DNA from: JACMLX01 sp031374935
Lineage (GTDB): Bacteria; Gemmatimonadota; Gemmatimonadetes; Gemmatimonadales; Gemmatimonadaceae
DNA length: 64,000 nucleotides
NCBI GenBank assembly: GCA_031374935.1
Contig: JANMHB010000152.1
Span: 33,633-97,632 of the forward strand
Direction: 5' to 3'
The stretch's first letter is position 1. Each line of letters opens with the position of its first letter. A program made the position numbers and the translations under genes. Shown here piece after piece: positions 33,240-42,234 of this stretch. The notes beneath the pieces were generated by a model. That model was not told the DNA's origin. It saw only the letters and a program-made list of their open reading frames with translations, and made no database searches.

Positions 33240-34377
33240 TCACACGCTGGTATTCGGCGAAGAGCCCATTCCACACCTGCGTCCAGGTGCGCGATCGTGC
33301 CCACGCCTGTGCTGCAGAGCGAATGGCGTGGTGCGTCACGCGGTCGTGCTCGAGCCGCCTGAGCTCGCGGGCGATCGCGCCGGGTGCGTCCACTGCGACG
33401 ATCACCCCGCGCTCACTGCCCACCAGCTCGCGGGTGTTGCCGGCGTCGGCGGCGACCACCACCAGTCCGGATGCCATCGCTTCCAGCAGGACGTTGCCGA
33501 ACGTGTCCGTCACTGACGGAAAGAGAAAGACGTCGCTCGAGGCATACGCGGTGCTCAGTGCGACGCCGCTCAACCGGCCGGTGAAGATGGTGCCGCGCGG
33601 CGCGGCGGCGCGCAGTTCGTCGTCGTAGGGCCCGTCGCCAACGAATACGAAGCGGATGCCGGAGCGGTCCGCGGCCAGCGCCAGCATGGCGCGCAGCACA
33701 TGCTCGAGGCCCTTCTCCTTCGCGATCCGGCCGACGTACAGCACGACCATGGCAGTGTCAGCAATGCCAAGCTCGCGTCGCCATGCCAGCGAGCGAAACG
33801 ACTGATCGAATCGCTCACCGTCCACGCCGCGACCCCAGATCGCGACATGCCGGAACCCGTGCGCTTCGACTTCGGTCCGGATGGCATCGGTAGGTGTGAA
33901 CGTGCGCGCTGCGGCCGAATGAAACCAGCGGAAGTACCGCCATCCCAGCCGTTCGAGCGCGCCCAGCTTGTAGAACTGCGCGTAGGCCGTGAAGCTGGTG
34001 TGGTAGCTGGTGACCAACGGCAGGTGCAGTGACGTGGCGGCAAGCCGGCCGGCAAGGCCGACACCGAATTCGGTCGCGACGTGGACCAGTGATGGTGACC
34101 ATTCCGCAAGCGCCGCGCGCGCCGCCGCCACGCGCGGGGCCGACAGGCGCACCTGCGGATAGGCCCAGAAGGACCTGCTCGTCCAGCGCACGATGTCCGG
34201 TCCGTCGGCCGGCTGCTCCGGATCGGTGGTGGTGAACACCCGCACTGCGGCACCGCGTTCGCGTGCGGCGACGACGAGGTGCTCGAGGGTCCGCGACACG
34301 CCGTTCATCTGCGGCGGGAAGGTGTCGCTGAAGAGCGCCAGCCGCACCCCGTCCAGCCGCACCAGCGGATCGGTCAC
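33214..34377 (-). CDS. GT4-family glycosyltransferase
   Basis: 387 residues from GTG 34377, set by the GTGA overlap with the deacetylase gene and by the conserved opening RLALFSDTFPPQMNGVSRTL. GT-B fold: an acceptor domain with HVATEFGVG and TSYHTSFTAY, the linker RGVDGERF, then a nucleotide-sugar domain with YVGRIAKEKGLEHVLRA and the ESxxLE-type segment FPSVTDTFGNVLLEAMASG. It is close to alpha-mannosyltransferases of the MgtA/PimB type. Last gene of the coupled terC run. Donor and acceptor are unknown, but a glycolipid or envelope glycan is plausible. Confidence 0.9.
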   Translation of the reverse strand: MTDPLVRLDGVRLALFSDTFPPQMNGVSRTLEHLVVAARERGAAVRVFTTTDPEQPADGPDIVRWTSRSFWAYPQVRLSAPRVAAARAALAEWSPSLVHVATEFGVGLAGRLAATSLHLPLVTSYHTSFTAYAQFYKLGALERLGWRYFRWFHSAAARTFTPTDAIRTEVEAHGFRHVAIWGRGVDGERFDQSFRSLAWRRELGIADTAMVVLYVGRIAKEKGLEHVLRAMLALAADRSGIRFVFVGDGPYDDELRAAAPRGTIFTGRLSGVALSTAYASSDVFLFPSVTDTFGNVLLEAMASGLVVVAADAGNTRELVGSERGVIVAVDAPGAIARELRRLEHDRVTHHAIRSAAQAWARSRTWTQVWNGLFAEYQRVISARASSS

Positions 34378-35108
34378 GGCGCCACCGCGGGTCGCAGCAG
34401 CTCGGCGTAGGGGCGTGCGGGTCGTGCGGCCAGCCAGCGATCCAGCTCGTCGATCATCGACTGGCGCGTGATCGGGTGCTCGAGATCCATTGGATGCAAT
34501 GCGATACGAAAGTACGGCTCCTGCTGCTGCGTGCGCCAGCGCCACGAGGCCTGCACTGCCGAGCCGCGCGCCCGAAAGTCGGTGCGCCCGCTCCAGCGCA
34601 ACACATGGCTCGGGATGCGCTGCCCGGTCTGCGTCAGGTAGATCGCCGCATCATCCTCGAGCAGGTGCAGACCATGCGCGGCGCAGGCGGTGTGCGTCCC
34701 CTGCCGGCACAGCCACGCCGGTGGCACGAACCCGATCGGGGCCAGTCCCAGCTCGGAGAACAGCGCCATGCCACGCGTGATGCGTTCTGCGGCCGCATCG
34801 TGGTCGAGCGTCAGGAACTCGCCTTCGCGATTGGTCTTGCCGAAGGCGCGCTGCGCATCACGCCAGCTGCGCGGCAGGCCGACTTCATCATGCCGTTCAC
34901 CGTGGAGAAAGACTTCGGCTCCCTCGGCGACGCGCGCGCGGATCCACGCCCCGTAGTGCGGGTGCTCCCGCAGCGGCCAGGCGCCATGCCAGTTGGGCAC
35001 CACCAGCAGTGCTGGCGTCGCACCACGCTCACGACAAAGCGCCCAGAGCGTCTCGACCTGATCCCTGAATGCGGGCGTGGCATCGTGAATCGACAGCAGC
35101 ACGCTCAT
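34374..35108 (-). CDS. DUF2334-type polysaccharide deacetylase-like protein
   Basis: 244 residues from ATG 35108, fixed by the four-base overlap with the upstream glycosyltransferase. SIHDATPAF near the start supplies the catalytic/metal aspartate, FLHGERHDE the histidine pair, and FVPPAWLC and ALHPMD the later barrel motifs. Such enzymes remove N- or O-acetyl groups from sugars. It lies between two glycosyltransferases, suggesting that a sugar such as N-acetylglucosamine is added, deacetylated and then extended; this order is inference. Confidence 0.85.
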   Translation of the reverse strand: MSVLLSIHDATPAFRDQVETLWALCRERGATPALLVVPNWHGAWPLREHPHYGAWIRARVAEGAEVFLHGERHDEVGLPRSWRDAQRAFGKTNREGEFLTLDHDAAAERITRGMALFSELGLAPIGFVPPAWLCRQGTHTACAAHGLHLLEDDAAIYLTQTGQRIPSHVLRWSGRTDFRARGSAVQASWRWRTQQQEPYFRIALHPMDLEHPITRQSMIDELDRWLAARPARPYAELLRPAVAP

Positions 35109-36355
35109 CGTCGCAGCCGTTCGTAGAGTGCGAAGATGCGATCGAACACCGACGTCCACGAATGTTCACGCGCGGCGAAGTCGCGGGCCCGTGTCCCATG
35201 TGCGGCAAGGTCGCTGCCCAGCAGCTCGATGGCCTGGGCCGCCAGATCAGCCGCGTCACCGGGCACGAAGGTCCGGCCAGCGCCGGACGCGAGCACATGT
35301 TCCCGAACGCCGCCGCCGTCGGCCGCCAGTACCGGTGTGCCACACGCCATCGCTTCCAGCGGGGACAGTCCGAACGTCTCGTGAGGGCTGGTGGCCATGT
35401 AGATGCTGGAGGCGGCCTGCAGATCGGCAAGCCGTGCACGATCGGCGATGAACGGCAGCCAGAACACCTGCGCCCCCCGGTTCCGTTGCTGCAGGGCCAA
35501 TCGCTCCGGTCCGTCGCCCGCCATCACCAGCGCCGCTCCCGTCTCGCGCTGAATGCGAGGCCACGCCTCCATCAGCACATCGAGCTCTTTCTCGTGTGCG
35601 AACCGTCCGATGTAGGTGACCAGCGGTCCGTTGGACGGCAGCTGCCACGCCGCACGCGTTGCCGCGGCATGCGCGCGGCGCTCGGGCGAGAAGTGTTCGA
35701 GATCGACGCCAAGGGGAATCCGGACGACGTTCGGAATGCCCGCCTGCGCCAGATCATCGGCCACGAACTGCGATGCGGCGATGGTCGCACTGACATGCCG
35801 GTCGATGCGATGGGCGTACCACCAGGCGGCCTGCTGCAGCCGTGCCCTGCGTGGTGGAATGGGGCGTCGGCTGCCCGCCAGCAGTGCCGGAAAGTGGCTG
35901 TGGAAGAAGTTGACGATCGGCACATCGCGAGCGCCGAGTGCGCGAAAGAGCACCCACGGCACAATCGCGGGACTTCCGAGCTCGATGATGTCCGGGCGCT
36001 CGTGCTGCAGCACGCGTCGCATACGCGCGACCGAGGTGAGCAGACGGTACGGCGCATTGCGCGGGACCGCGGGCCCAGCGAATTCATACCATCGCGCGCC
36101 CTCCCGCTCGACGATGCCGTCCGTGGCCCACGGCACCACCAACGCGTGGCGAAGCCAGGGCCGAGTAGCCGTGTACTGCTCCTTCTGCAACAGGTAGGTG
36201 CGAATACCACCACTGGTCGGTGCAAACCACTCGGTCGTGTCGAGCACCGTCAGTGTTGCCTCGGGCCGTGACACCGCCGGCAGCGGTGCATGCCGCAGGT
36301 CCAGCGGCCGGCGATCTGATGCCGCAGGGGCCAGCGGGAGAACGGCCGTCGTCAC
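35105..36355 (-). CDS. GT4-family glycosyltransferase
   Basis: 416 residues from GTG 36355, chosen because it overlaps the terC stop as GTGA; conserved sequence begins near TLTVLDTTEWFAPTSGGIRT. GT-B fold with HSHFPALL, the linker GVDLEHFSP, the second-domain opening VTYIGRFAHEKELDVLMEAW, MAGDGPERLAL and the donor motif SPHETFGLSPLEAMACGTPV. The open frame extends to 37396 antisense-like across terC and is not real there. The shared operon with a deacetylase and a second GT4 suggests sequential glycan assembly. Confidence 0.9.
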   Translation of the reverse strand: MTTAVLPLAPAASDRRPLDLRHAPLPAVSRPEATLTVLDTTEWFAPTSGGIRTYLLQKEQYTATRPWLRHALVVPWATDGIVEREGARWYEFAGPAVPRNAPYRLLTSVARMRRVLQHERPDIIELGSPAIVPWVLFRALGARDVPIVNFFHSHFPALLAGSRRPIPPRRARLQQAAWWYAHRIDRHVSATIAASQFVADDLAQAGIPNVVRIPLGVDLEHFSPERRAHAAATRAAWQLPSNGPLVTYIGRFAHEKELDVLMEAWPRIQRETGAALVMAGDGPERLALQQRNRGAQVFWLPFIADRARLADLQAASSIYMATSPHETFGLSPLEAMACGTPVLAADGGGVREHVLASGAGRTFVPGDAADLAAQAIELLGSDLAAHGTRARDFAAREHSWTSVFDRIFALYERLRR

Positions 36356-37356
36356 CGCGTCTGGGATGGGACCGCCGGCGAGGGTGGCATGACCACAGGG
36401 TCCACCGGATCCGGTACCTGGCGGGGGAAGCGCAAGGAGAGCACGACTGACCCCACCAGAATCGTGAGAATGACGACCAGCGAAAGCAGCGTCGGAATGT
36501 GATAGAAGCCGCTCGCCAGCATCTTGCCGCCGACGAACAGCAACACCAGCGACAGCGCCGGCTTGAGCAGCCAGAACCGGTGCACGACGGCCGCGAGCAG
36601 GAAGTACAGCGAGCGCAGCCCGAGGATGGCGAAGACGTTCGACGTGTACACCACGAACGGATCGCGTGTCACGCCGAACACCGCGGGAATCGAATCGACC
36701 GCGAACACCAGGTCCGTCGTTTCGACCAGCACCAGCACGACGAAGAGTGGCGTGGCGACGGTGCGCATCACCCGATCCGCTCCCCACGGCGCCTGAGTGA
36801 AGAACCGATCGCCTTCGTAATGATCCGCAACTGGAATGAGTCGTCGAACCAGCTTCAGCACGGGATTCCGTTCCGGCTCCATCTCGCTGTCCTGCTGCAC
36901 CAGCATCTTGATGCCGGTGATGACCAGAAATGCGCCGAAGAGATAGATGATCCAGTGAAACCGGTTCAACAGCAGCGCGCCGGCGCCGATCATCGCCGCG
37001 CGCATCACCAGGGCGCCGATGATCCCCCAGAACAACACCCGATGCTGCAGCGCATCGGGCACCTTGAAGTAGCCGAAGAGCAGCAGAAAGACGAAGAGAT
37101 TGTCGACGCTGAGTGCCTGCTCGACCACGTAGCCGGCGATGAACTCGGTGGCCGTCTGGTGCCCATCGAAGATCCAGAGCGCGGCGGCGAAACAGGCGGC
37201 CAGTGTGACCCAGACGATGCTCCACGTCAGGGCCTCGCGCGGACGCATGCTGTGCGCCTTGCGATGAAAGACGCCGAGGTCGAGGGCGAGCATCACGACG
37301 ACCGTGATGGCGAAGGCAGACCACATCCACAAATGCTGCATCAGCTCCTGAGTCAT
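36352..37356 (-). CDS. TerC-family integral membrane protein
   Basis: 334 residues with eight to nine membrane helices. The two diagnostic acidic membrane motifs are EQALSVDNLFVF (79-90) and ETTDLVFAVDSIPA (212-225). TerC proteins are linked to tellurite resistance, manganese export and metalation of secreted proteins. A proline-rich C-terminal tail follows the last helix. First of a four-gene run coupled by GTGA and ATGA overlaps with glycosyltransferases, an unusual partner set; a role in supplying metal for exported or envelope enzymes is speculative. Confidence 0.92.
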   Translation of the reverse strand: MTQELMQHLWMWSAFAITVVVMLALDLGVFHRKAHSMRPREALTWSIVWVTLAACFAAALWIFDGHQTATEFIAGYVVEQALSVDNLFVFLLLFGYFKVPDALQHRVLFWGIIGALVMRAAMIGAGALLLNRFHWIIYLFGAFLVITGIKMLVQQDSEMEPERNPVLKLVRRLIPVADHYEGDRFFTQAPWGADRVMRTVATPLFVVLVLVETTDLVFAVDSIPAVFGVTRDPFVVYTSNVFAILGLRSLYFLLAAVVHRFWLLKPALSLVLLFVGGKMLASGFYHIPTLLSLVVILTILVGSVVLSLRFPRQVPDPVDPVVMPPSPAVPSQTR

Positions 37357-37426
37357 CGCCGGGCGACAGGTCCAGCGGGGTAGTCGGAAAGATCAATGAT
37401 AACGGGCCAGCCCCGACCCGCCGGGC

Positions 37427-38236
37427 TCAGCGGCCGGATTTGACCAGCAATCGCTGCCCGATCCGTATGGTGGTCGTGGTCAGCCGATTCCATTCCGTCA
37501 ACTGTTCCTCGGTGGTACCGTAGCGCGTGGCAATCGAGCCCAGCGCGTCACCGGCGGCCACCACATGCCAGACGGCTTTGTCGGCCACCTGCCGTTCATA
37601 GTCCCGCGTCCGGCTGGCGAGTTCCACCACGGCCGCGTCCGAACGCCGCCCCCGGCTGACATCGGCCAGAATGCTGTCGACACCGGCGCGATCGGTGGAC
37701 GCGAAGGCCAGGCGCTCCCGGTCGTTCTCGATCGCCACACCGGCCGCGGTTCCCAGATCCACCCGTGCACGCTGCACACGCATCGATGCGTCGCGTCCCA
37801 GTTGCAGGATCACGAACTGCTGCGGCCCACGCTCGGGCGTCAGCAATTCGCGTGGAGGAATCCCGACGAACAGCAGGCGTCGATCGGTGAGCGCGAGCAT
37901 CCCGTACGTCTCGCGGAACCCGTCCCACCATTCACGACGTCGGGCCCACGCGGCGGACTGCACCCGCTCCGTTGGTTCCAGAAGCCCCTGTAACTCACTC
38001 CGTGCCAGCCGACGCGCTCCGGTGACGTCGGGACGCAGCGTGAGGAGATACGCGATCACGGCGGCGACGATCAGCAGCACCCCCAATCCGCCGCCGGTGA
38101 CACGCACCAGCGCACGCAACCACCAGCGGCGCGCGCTGACCGGCCCCGTCACGAGGCCGAGCAAGGTCGTTGCGGTGTTGGCGGGTGCGCGTGGCGGCAT
38201 TCCGACGACTGGGACGGGGAGATTCCGGCTGAACAC
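37427..38236 (-). CDS. Single-pass membrane protein with C-terminal LysM domain
   Basis: 269 residues from GTG 38236; ATG 38200 (MPPRAP) is an alternative and neither has a good ribosome binding site. One membrane helix (about 48-66, GLGVLLIVAAVIAYLLTL), a middle domain of mixed alpha/beta that I cannot name (about 75-215), and a C-terminal LysM (WHVVAAGDALGSIATRYGTTEEQLTEWNRL ... GQRLLVKSG). LysM binds peptidoglycan, so the protein likely links inner membrane and cell wall. Divergent from the MATE gene, 17 bases away. Confidence 0.75.
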   Translation of the reverse strand: MFSRNLPVPVVGMPPRAPANTATTLLGLVTGPVSARRWWLRALVRVTGGGLGVLLIVAAVIAYLLTLRPDVTGARRLARSELQGLLEPTERVQSAAWARRREWWDGFRETYGMLALTDRRLLFVGIPPRELLTPERGPQQFVILQLGRDASMRVQRARVDLGTAAGVAIENDRERLAFASTDRAGVDSILADVSRGRRSDAAVVELASRTRDYERQVADKAVWHVVAAGDALGSIATRYGTTEEQLTEWNRLTTTTIRIGQRLLVKSGR

Positions 38237-38253
38237 GTTACAGTTTAGCCACC

Positions 38254-39669
38254 ATGTCGAGCCACGTGTCCTCCGATCGCGCGATACCGCGCGCTGCAGT
38301 GCTCGTCCGCCCCACCGGCGCGGACATGCGCGCGATCATCACACTGGCCCTGCCGGTCGTGGCGGCGGAACTGGGCTTGATGGGAATGAGCGTCGTCGAT
38401 GCACTCTTCGTGGGTCATATCTCGGCCACCGCATTGGCTGCAGTGTCGCTGGGCCTGATCTACTACTACACCATCGCCGTCATCGGCATGGGGACGCTGG
38501 TCGGGTTCGATGCGCTGGTCAGCCAGGCCGTGGGAGCGAACGACCAGCGCGCCATCCGACTCGCGCTGCAGCGCGGGCTGTTGCTCGCTGCGCTGCTGTG
38601 CGTGCCACTCGGACTGATCCTGTGGCCGACGGCACCAGTGCTCATCGCGCTGAAGCAACAGCCCGACATCGTGCCAATGGCCACGCGGGTGGTCCACATC
38701 TCGATGCTCGGCCTGCCCGGGTTGCTGGCATTCGTGGTGTTGCGTCAGACGCTGCAGGCGATGGAGCGAATGCGACCGATCCTGCTGGCGGTGCTGGTCG
38801 CGAATGTGCTCAACGCGGCCTTTAATTGGCTGCTGATCGATGGACATCTCGGCGCACCGGCGCTCGGCGTCAACGGGTCGGCTCTCGCCAGCGTGATCGG
38901 TCGCACGGCGTTGCCGGTCCTCTTGCTCTGGTCGGCGCGCGATGTGCTCTGGCCGCTGCTTCGCGAACGCGACCCGCTGCTGGTTGCCGTGGCACCACTC
39001 CGGCGGATGTTGCGGATCGGCGTGCCGGTGGGGGTGCAATACCTGCTCGAAGTGGGGGTGTTCAACGGGGTCGCACTGTTGATGGGCGCACAGGCCACGA
39101 GCACCCTGGCCGCGCATCAGGTGGCCATCAATCTGGCCAGTTTCACCTTCATGATGCCGCTCGGGATCGGCGCGTCGGCGGCCGTGCTGGTGGGACAGGC
39201 GATCGGGCGCGGCGACGCCGGTGCCGCGCGCCGGGCGGCCATGGCGGCCATCACGGCCGGGCTGTGCGTCTCCGCGTTGACGTCCATCATCTTCCTGGCG
39301 GTGCCACGTCTGCTGGCCAGCGCGTACGTGGCCGAATCAGGCGTCATCATGCTGGCGGCCACGTTGATTCCGCTGGCGGGTGTGTTCCAGCTGTTCGACG
39401 GCCTGCAAGCGGTGGCGGGTGGTGCGTTGCGCGGCGCGGCGGATACGCGGGCAGCAATGGTCGCCAACATCCTTGGCTTCTGGGCGGTGGGCCTGCCAAT
39501 CGGATTGTATCTGGCATACCGCGCCGACATGGGTCCGGCGGGCCTGTGGTGGGGACTCGTCATCGGCCTGGCGGCAGTCGCCGCGACGCTGCTGGTCCGC
39601 CTGTATCACCGCTTTGGTGGGCCGCTGGTGCGGGTGCGGGTCGACACTCCTTCCGGTGCGGCGAGCTGA
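38254..39669 (+). CDS. MATE-family multidrug/cation antiporter
   Basis: 471 residues with 12 predicted membrane helices in two homologous halves (each starting with a segment like ITLALPVVAAELGLMGMSVVDALFVGHIS and LLRIGVPVGVQYLLEVGVF). The VGFDALVSQAVGAND motif at the end of helix 2 is typical of NorM-type MATE proteins that exchange Na or H for cationic drugs. Directly followed (two bases) by a NhaR-like regulator gene on the same strand, pointing to Na- or antibiotic-linked regulation. Confidence 0.93.
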   Translation: MSSHVSSDRAIPRAAVLVRPTGADMRAIITLALPVVAAELGLMGMSVVDALFVGHISATALAAVSLGLIYYYTIAVIGMGTLVGFDALVSQAVGANDQRAIRLALQRGLLLAALLCVPLGLILWPTAPVLIALKQQPDIVPMATRVVHISMLGLPGLLAFVVLRQTLQAMERMRPILLAVLVANVLNAAFNWLLIDGHLGAPALGVNGSALASVIGRTALPVLLLWSARDVLWPLLRERDPLLVAVAPLRRMLRIGVPVGVQYLLEVGVFNGVALLMGAQATSTLAAHQVAINLASFTFMMPLGIGASAAVLVGQAIGRGDAGAARRAAMAAITAGLCVSALTSIIFLAVPRLLASAYVAESGVIMLAATLIPLAGVFQLFDGLQAVAGGALRGAADTRAAMVANILGFWAVGLPIGLYLAYRADMGPAGLWWGLVIGLAAVAATLLVRLYHRFGGPLVRVRVDTPSGAAS

Positions 39670-39671
39670 CG

Positions 39672-40571
39672 ATGTCCGAAATCAACTATCACCATCTGCA
39701 CCTGTTCCGTGCGGTCGCGCGGGCTGGCACGCTGGCCCGGGCGGCGGCCGAGCTGCGACTCACGGAACCCACCGTCAGCACGCAGATCAAGTCGCTCGAA
39801 CAACACTTCGGACAGCCGCTCTTTTCGCGCACCGGCCGGCGCCTGCAACTCACCGATGCCGGCCAGACGGCACTGCGCTACGCCGACGATATCTTCTCGC
39901 TCGGAGACGAACTCACGCAGGCGATGTCCGGCGGCGCCGGCGATCGGCCGCGCCGGTTCGTGGTCGGCATCGCCGACGTGGTGCCGAAATTGATCGCCTA
40001 CCGGTTGATCGAGCCGGCACTGGCGATTCCGGAACGGATCGCGCTCCAGTGCACCGACGACACGCCCGAGCGACTGGTGGCGGCGCTCAGCGTGCACGCG
40101 CTCGACCTGCTGATCACCGACGCACCGGTCACGGCGGCGGGCAACGTTAGGGCGTTCAATCACCTGCTCGGCGAGAGCGGCATCACCATCTACGGCACAC
40201 CCGACCTGGCCGCGCGCTATCGCCCGGATTTTCCCGCGTCCCTCCATGGCGCGCCGTTCCTGCTGTCACTCCACGCATCAACCATTCGCCGCGCCATCGA
40301 CAGCTGGTTTCACCAGCACGACGTACGACCGCACGTGACCGGTGAGTACGCGGACAGTGCGCTGATGAAGGTCTTCGGCCAGAACGGCCATGGCCTCTTC
40401 GCCGCCCCGACCGTCCTCGAGGCGGAGATCCAGCGGCAGCACGCGGTGGAAGTCGTGGGACGCCTGCGCGAGGTCACACAGCAGTTCTACGCGATTTCCG
40501 CCGAGCGCCGGCTTGAGCATCCAGCCGTCACCGCCATCGCACGAGCGGCACGGACCAGGCTGTTCGGATAG
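39672..40571 (+). CDS. nhaR: LysR-family activator, NhaR-like
   Basis: 299 residues from ATG 39672. The N-terminal helix-turn-helix (NYHHLHLFRAVARAGTLARAAAELRLTEPTVSTQIKSLE) with the YHHL opening is characteristic of NhaR, which activates the Na/H antiporter gene nhaA in response to sodium. The effector domain is of normal length. Here the partner is a MATE exporter instead of nhaA. The large in-frame extension to 38826 overlaps the MATE gene and is rejected. Confidence 0.87.
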   Translation: MSEINYHHLHLFRAVARAGTLARAAAELRLTEPTVSTQIKSLEQHFGQPLFSRTGRRLQLTDAGQTALRYADDIFSLGDELTQAMSGGAGDRPRRFVVGIADVVPKLIAYRLIEPALAIPERIALQCTDDTPERLVAALSVHALDLLITDAPVTAAGNVRAFNHLLGESGITIYGTPDLAARYRPDFPASLHGAPFLLSLHASTIRRAIDSWFHQHDVRPHVTGEYADSALMKVFGQNGHGLFAAPTVLEAEIQRQHAVEVVGRLREVTQQFYAISAERRLEHPAVTAIARAARTRLFG

Positions 40572-40582
40572 CCCGACTGTGC

Positions 40583-40607
40583 GGTCGAGCGCCACCAGCT
40601 CTCGACC
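40583..40607. terminator. Small hairpin between convergent genes
   Basis: GGTCGAG (40583-40589) and CTCGACC (40601-40607) form a 7-bp stem with an 11-base loop in the 45-base gap between nhaR and the ICDH-like gene. No T run; weak evidence. Confidence 0.35.
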
Positions 40608-40616
40608 ACTGCGCGA

Positions 40617-42080
40617 CTAATGCGCGGCCGTCGCGCGTGGCCGCGCCCGTTCACCCGACACTCCCGTCATCCATGGTTCGATGCTCACGAATCGCATCGA
40701 CGAGGAGCAGGCGGTGGACAGGGCCCCCGCAGCGACATCCGGCATCACGGGCTCGCCGAGTCCACTGCGCAGGCGCACTTCGAGCAGCGCACCGCCATCC
40801 GCAGCGGATGCTTGCAGTGTGCGGACCGACCCGACATCGACACCCGTCGTCTGCAGCGCCGCGTTCAGGACTTCGCGCACTGCGGCAGGGTCCAGCGTCG
40901 TCGCAAGGCGGAGCCGAAGCCCTTGCACGAGTGGCTGCGCCGTCGCGGCTGCCGACGCATCGGTGAGCGGTGCACGTCCCCAGTTGGTGAGCACACCGCC
41001 TAGGAATGCGTCGATCGGCGGCGAGAACTCGGTTCCCAACTCCTCGCGCATCCGGATCAGCGCCGCCAGCGTGAGCGTGATCGACTCGCGCAGCTGTCGC
41101 GCGAGATCCGCGCGCCCACCGCGCTGCAGCATCGTGACCAGGACCAGCAGCAATGGCAGCGGTTCGGTCGTGCGAGCCGACGCGACCGGCATGTCATAGA
41201 AGGTCACGCCCGAACCCACGCTGACCACCGGCCACGGTCCGCAATCGCCCACCGCTTCCGCCGCGGTGGCCGTCAGTTCGTCGATCGACATGACCGACGC
41301 CGCAAGCAGTCGCTCATTCCCCAGTTCACCGCTCAGGATGGCCGACAGCAGGCCGGCCTTGATGATTCGCGGCGGCGCCTGCCGTTGCAGGCGCGCCTGT
41401 CGGATGAGCGCATCGGTGAAGAGGCGTTGCGCATCGGTGCCGCGCCCGACCGGCAGCACCAGCAACAGCTGTCGGTTCTCCGCCGACGCCTGTCGGTATG
41501 CCAGCTCCGCGACCTGTCGCGCACGCGTCCACTGGTCCGCCGTCTCGATGTCGCTCGCCACCTCCCGACGTGTTGGCGCCCGCTCAGCCACGCGGTACGA
41601 GAAGAGCAGGACATCCCGATCGACCCCGGCGCTCGCGGCGTCGCTGCCCGGCAGCGTGCGGAAAAGGCGCATGTCCACCAGGACGTCCGCGCGCCGCTGC
41701 AGCCCGCGCCACAGGCGCGAGACGGGGGCCAGAGGGTCGGCGCCGACGGTGGCGCCGACTACGGTGCGCTGACGCGCCATTATCCGGCCCGCCTCCGACG
41801 GCACACCGATCCGCCCCACCACTCCGGTGCGGGCGATCTGCACCGGAATGCTCTCGCAGTCGAGCGGCACGCCAAGGGCGCGAGCGAGCGCCTGCAGCGC
41901 CTCACATCCGGCCGCGTACTGCGACTCGTCGAGCAAGGTCGCGATCGTCAGCGCAGCCGGGTCGCGCTCGCGGGCCACCCGACCATCGCTCACCTGTGGA
42001 CGGAGATCACGCCGGAGCCGAGCGGATGGCTGCGGCTCGGGTATCGCGCTGAAGTTGGCACTGGACATGACGGCGCTCAT
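40617..42080 (-). CDS. Isocitrate/isopropylmalate-dehydrogenase-like protein, probably non-catalytic
   Basis: 487 residues. From about residue 40 the order of secondary-structure phrases follows the beta-decarboxylating dehydrogenase fold: VVGATVGADPLAPVSRLWRGLQ, a VDMRLFRTLPGS strand, RDVLLFSYRVAE, ARQVAELAYRQASAENRQLLLVLP, and a C-terminal helix LPLLLVLVTMLQRGGRADLARQ. The catalytic lysine motif (DKANV in the family) and the DxxxD metal site are not recognisable. It has no signal peptide. It sits downstream of an HDOD protein across an AT-rich gap. Likely a regulatory or structural relic; the fold call is my pattern match. Confidence 0.5.
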   Translation of the reverse strand: MSAVMSSANFSAIPEPQPSARLRRDLRPQVSDGRVARERDPAALTIATLLDESQYAAGCEALQALARALGVPLDCESIPVQIARTGVVGRIGVPSEAGRIMARQRTVVGATVGADPLAPVSRLWRGLQRRADVLVDMRLFRTLPGSDAASAGVDRDVLLFSYRVAERAPTRREVASDIETADQWTRARQVAELAYRQASAENRQLLLVLPVGRGTDAQRLFTDALIRQARLQRQAPPRIIKAGLLSAILSGELGNERLLAASVMSIDELTATAAEAVGDCGPWPVVSVGSGVTFYDMPVASARTTEPLPLLLVLVTMLQRGGRADLARQLRESITLTLAALIRMREELGTEFSPPIDAFLGGVLTNWGRAPLTDASAAATAQPLVQGLRLRLATTLDPAAVREVLNAALQTTGVDVGSVRTLQASAADGGALLEVRLRSGLGEPVMPDVAAGALSTACSSSMRFVSIEPWMTGVSGERARPRATAAH

Positions 42081-42170
42081 TCAACGGGGGACGGAACGAC
42101 CGACGACCGTTCGGCTGCCGGTGATTCAGATGCTAACCGTCACGAGATGAGCGAACAATTTCATACGACT

Positions 42171-42185
42171 TCTATTTTTAATAGA
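42171..42185. promoter_or_regulatory. AT-rich inverted repeat in the HDOD / ICDH-like gap
   Basis: TCTATT-TTT-AATAGA, a perfect 6-bp inverted repeat, within the most AT-rich stretch of the window (about 42158-42192), followed by TTTTTT on the plus strand. It could be an operator or UP-element for the ICDH-like gene at 42080, or a weak plus-strand terminator. Confidence 0.4.
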
Positions 42186-42234
42186 TTTTTTCGAACCTTC
42201 CGTTACAGCAACCAGCGCAATTCGGCGCGGCAGG

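Noticed and set aside
36356..37396. Long upstream part of the glycosyltransferase frame
   Set aside because: It runs through terC in another frame, is arginine/glycine-rich and has no glycosyltransferase features; the GTGA overlap at 36355 gives a better start.
42171..42190. Intrinsic terminator on the plus strand (6-bp hairpin plus T6)
   Set aside because: No plus-strand gene ends here and the stem is only A/T pairs apart from one; kept only as an AT-rich inverted repeat.
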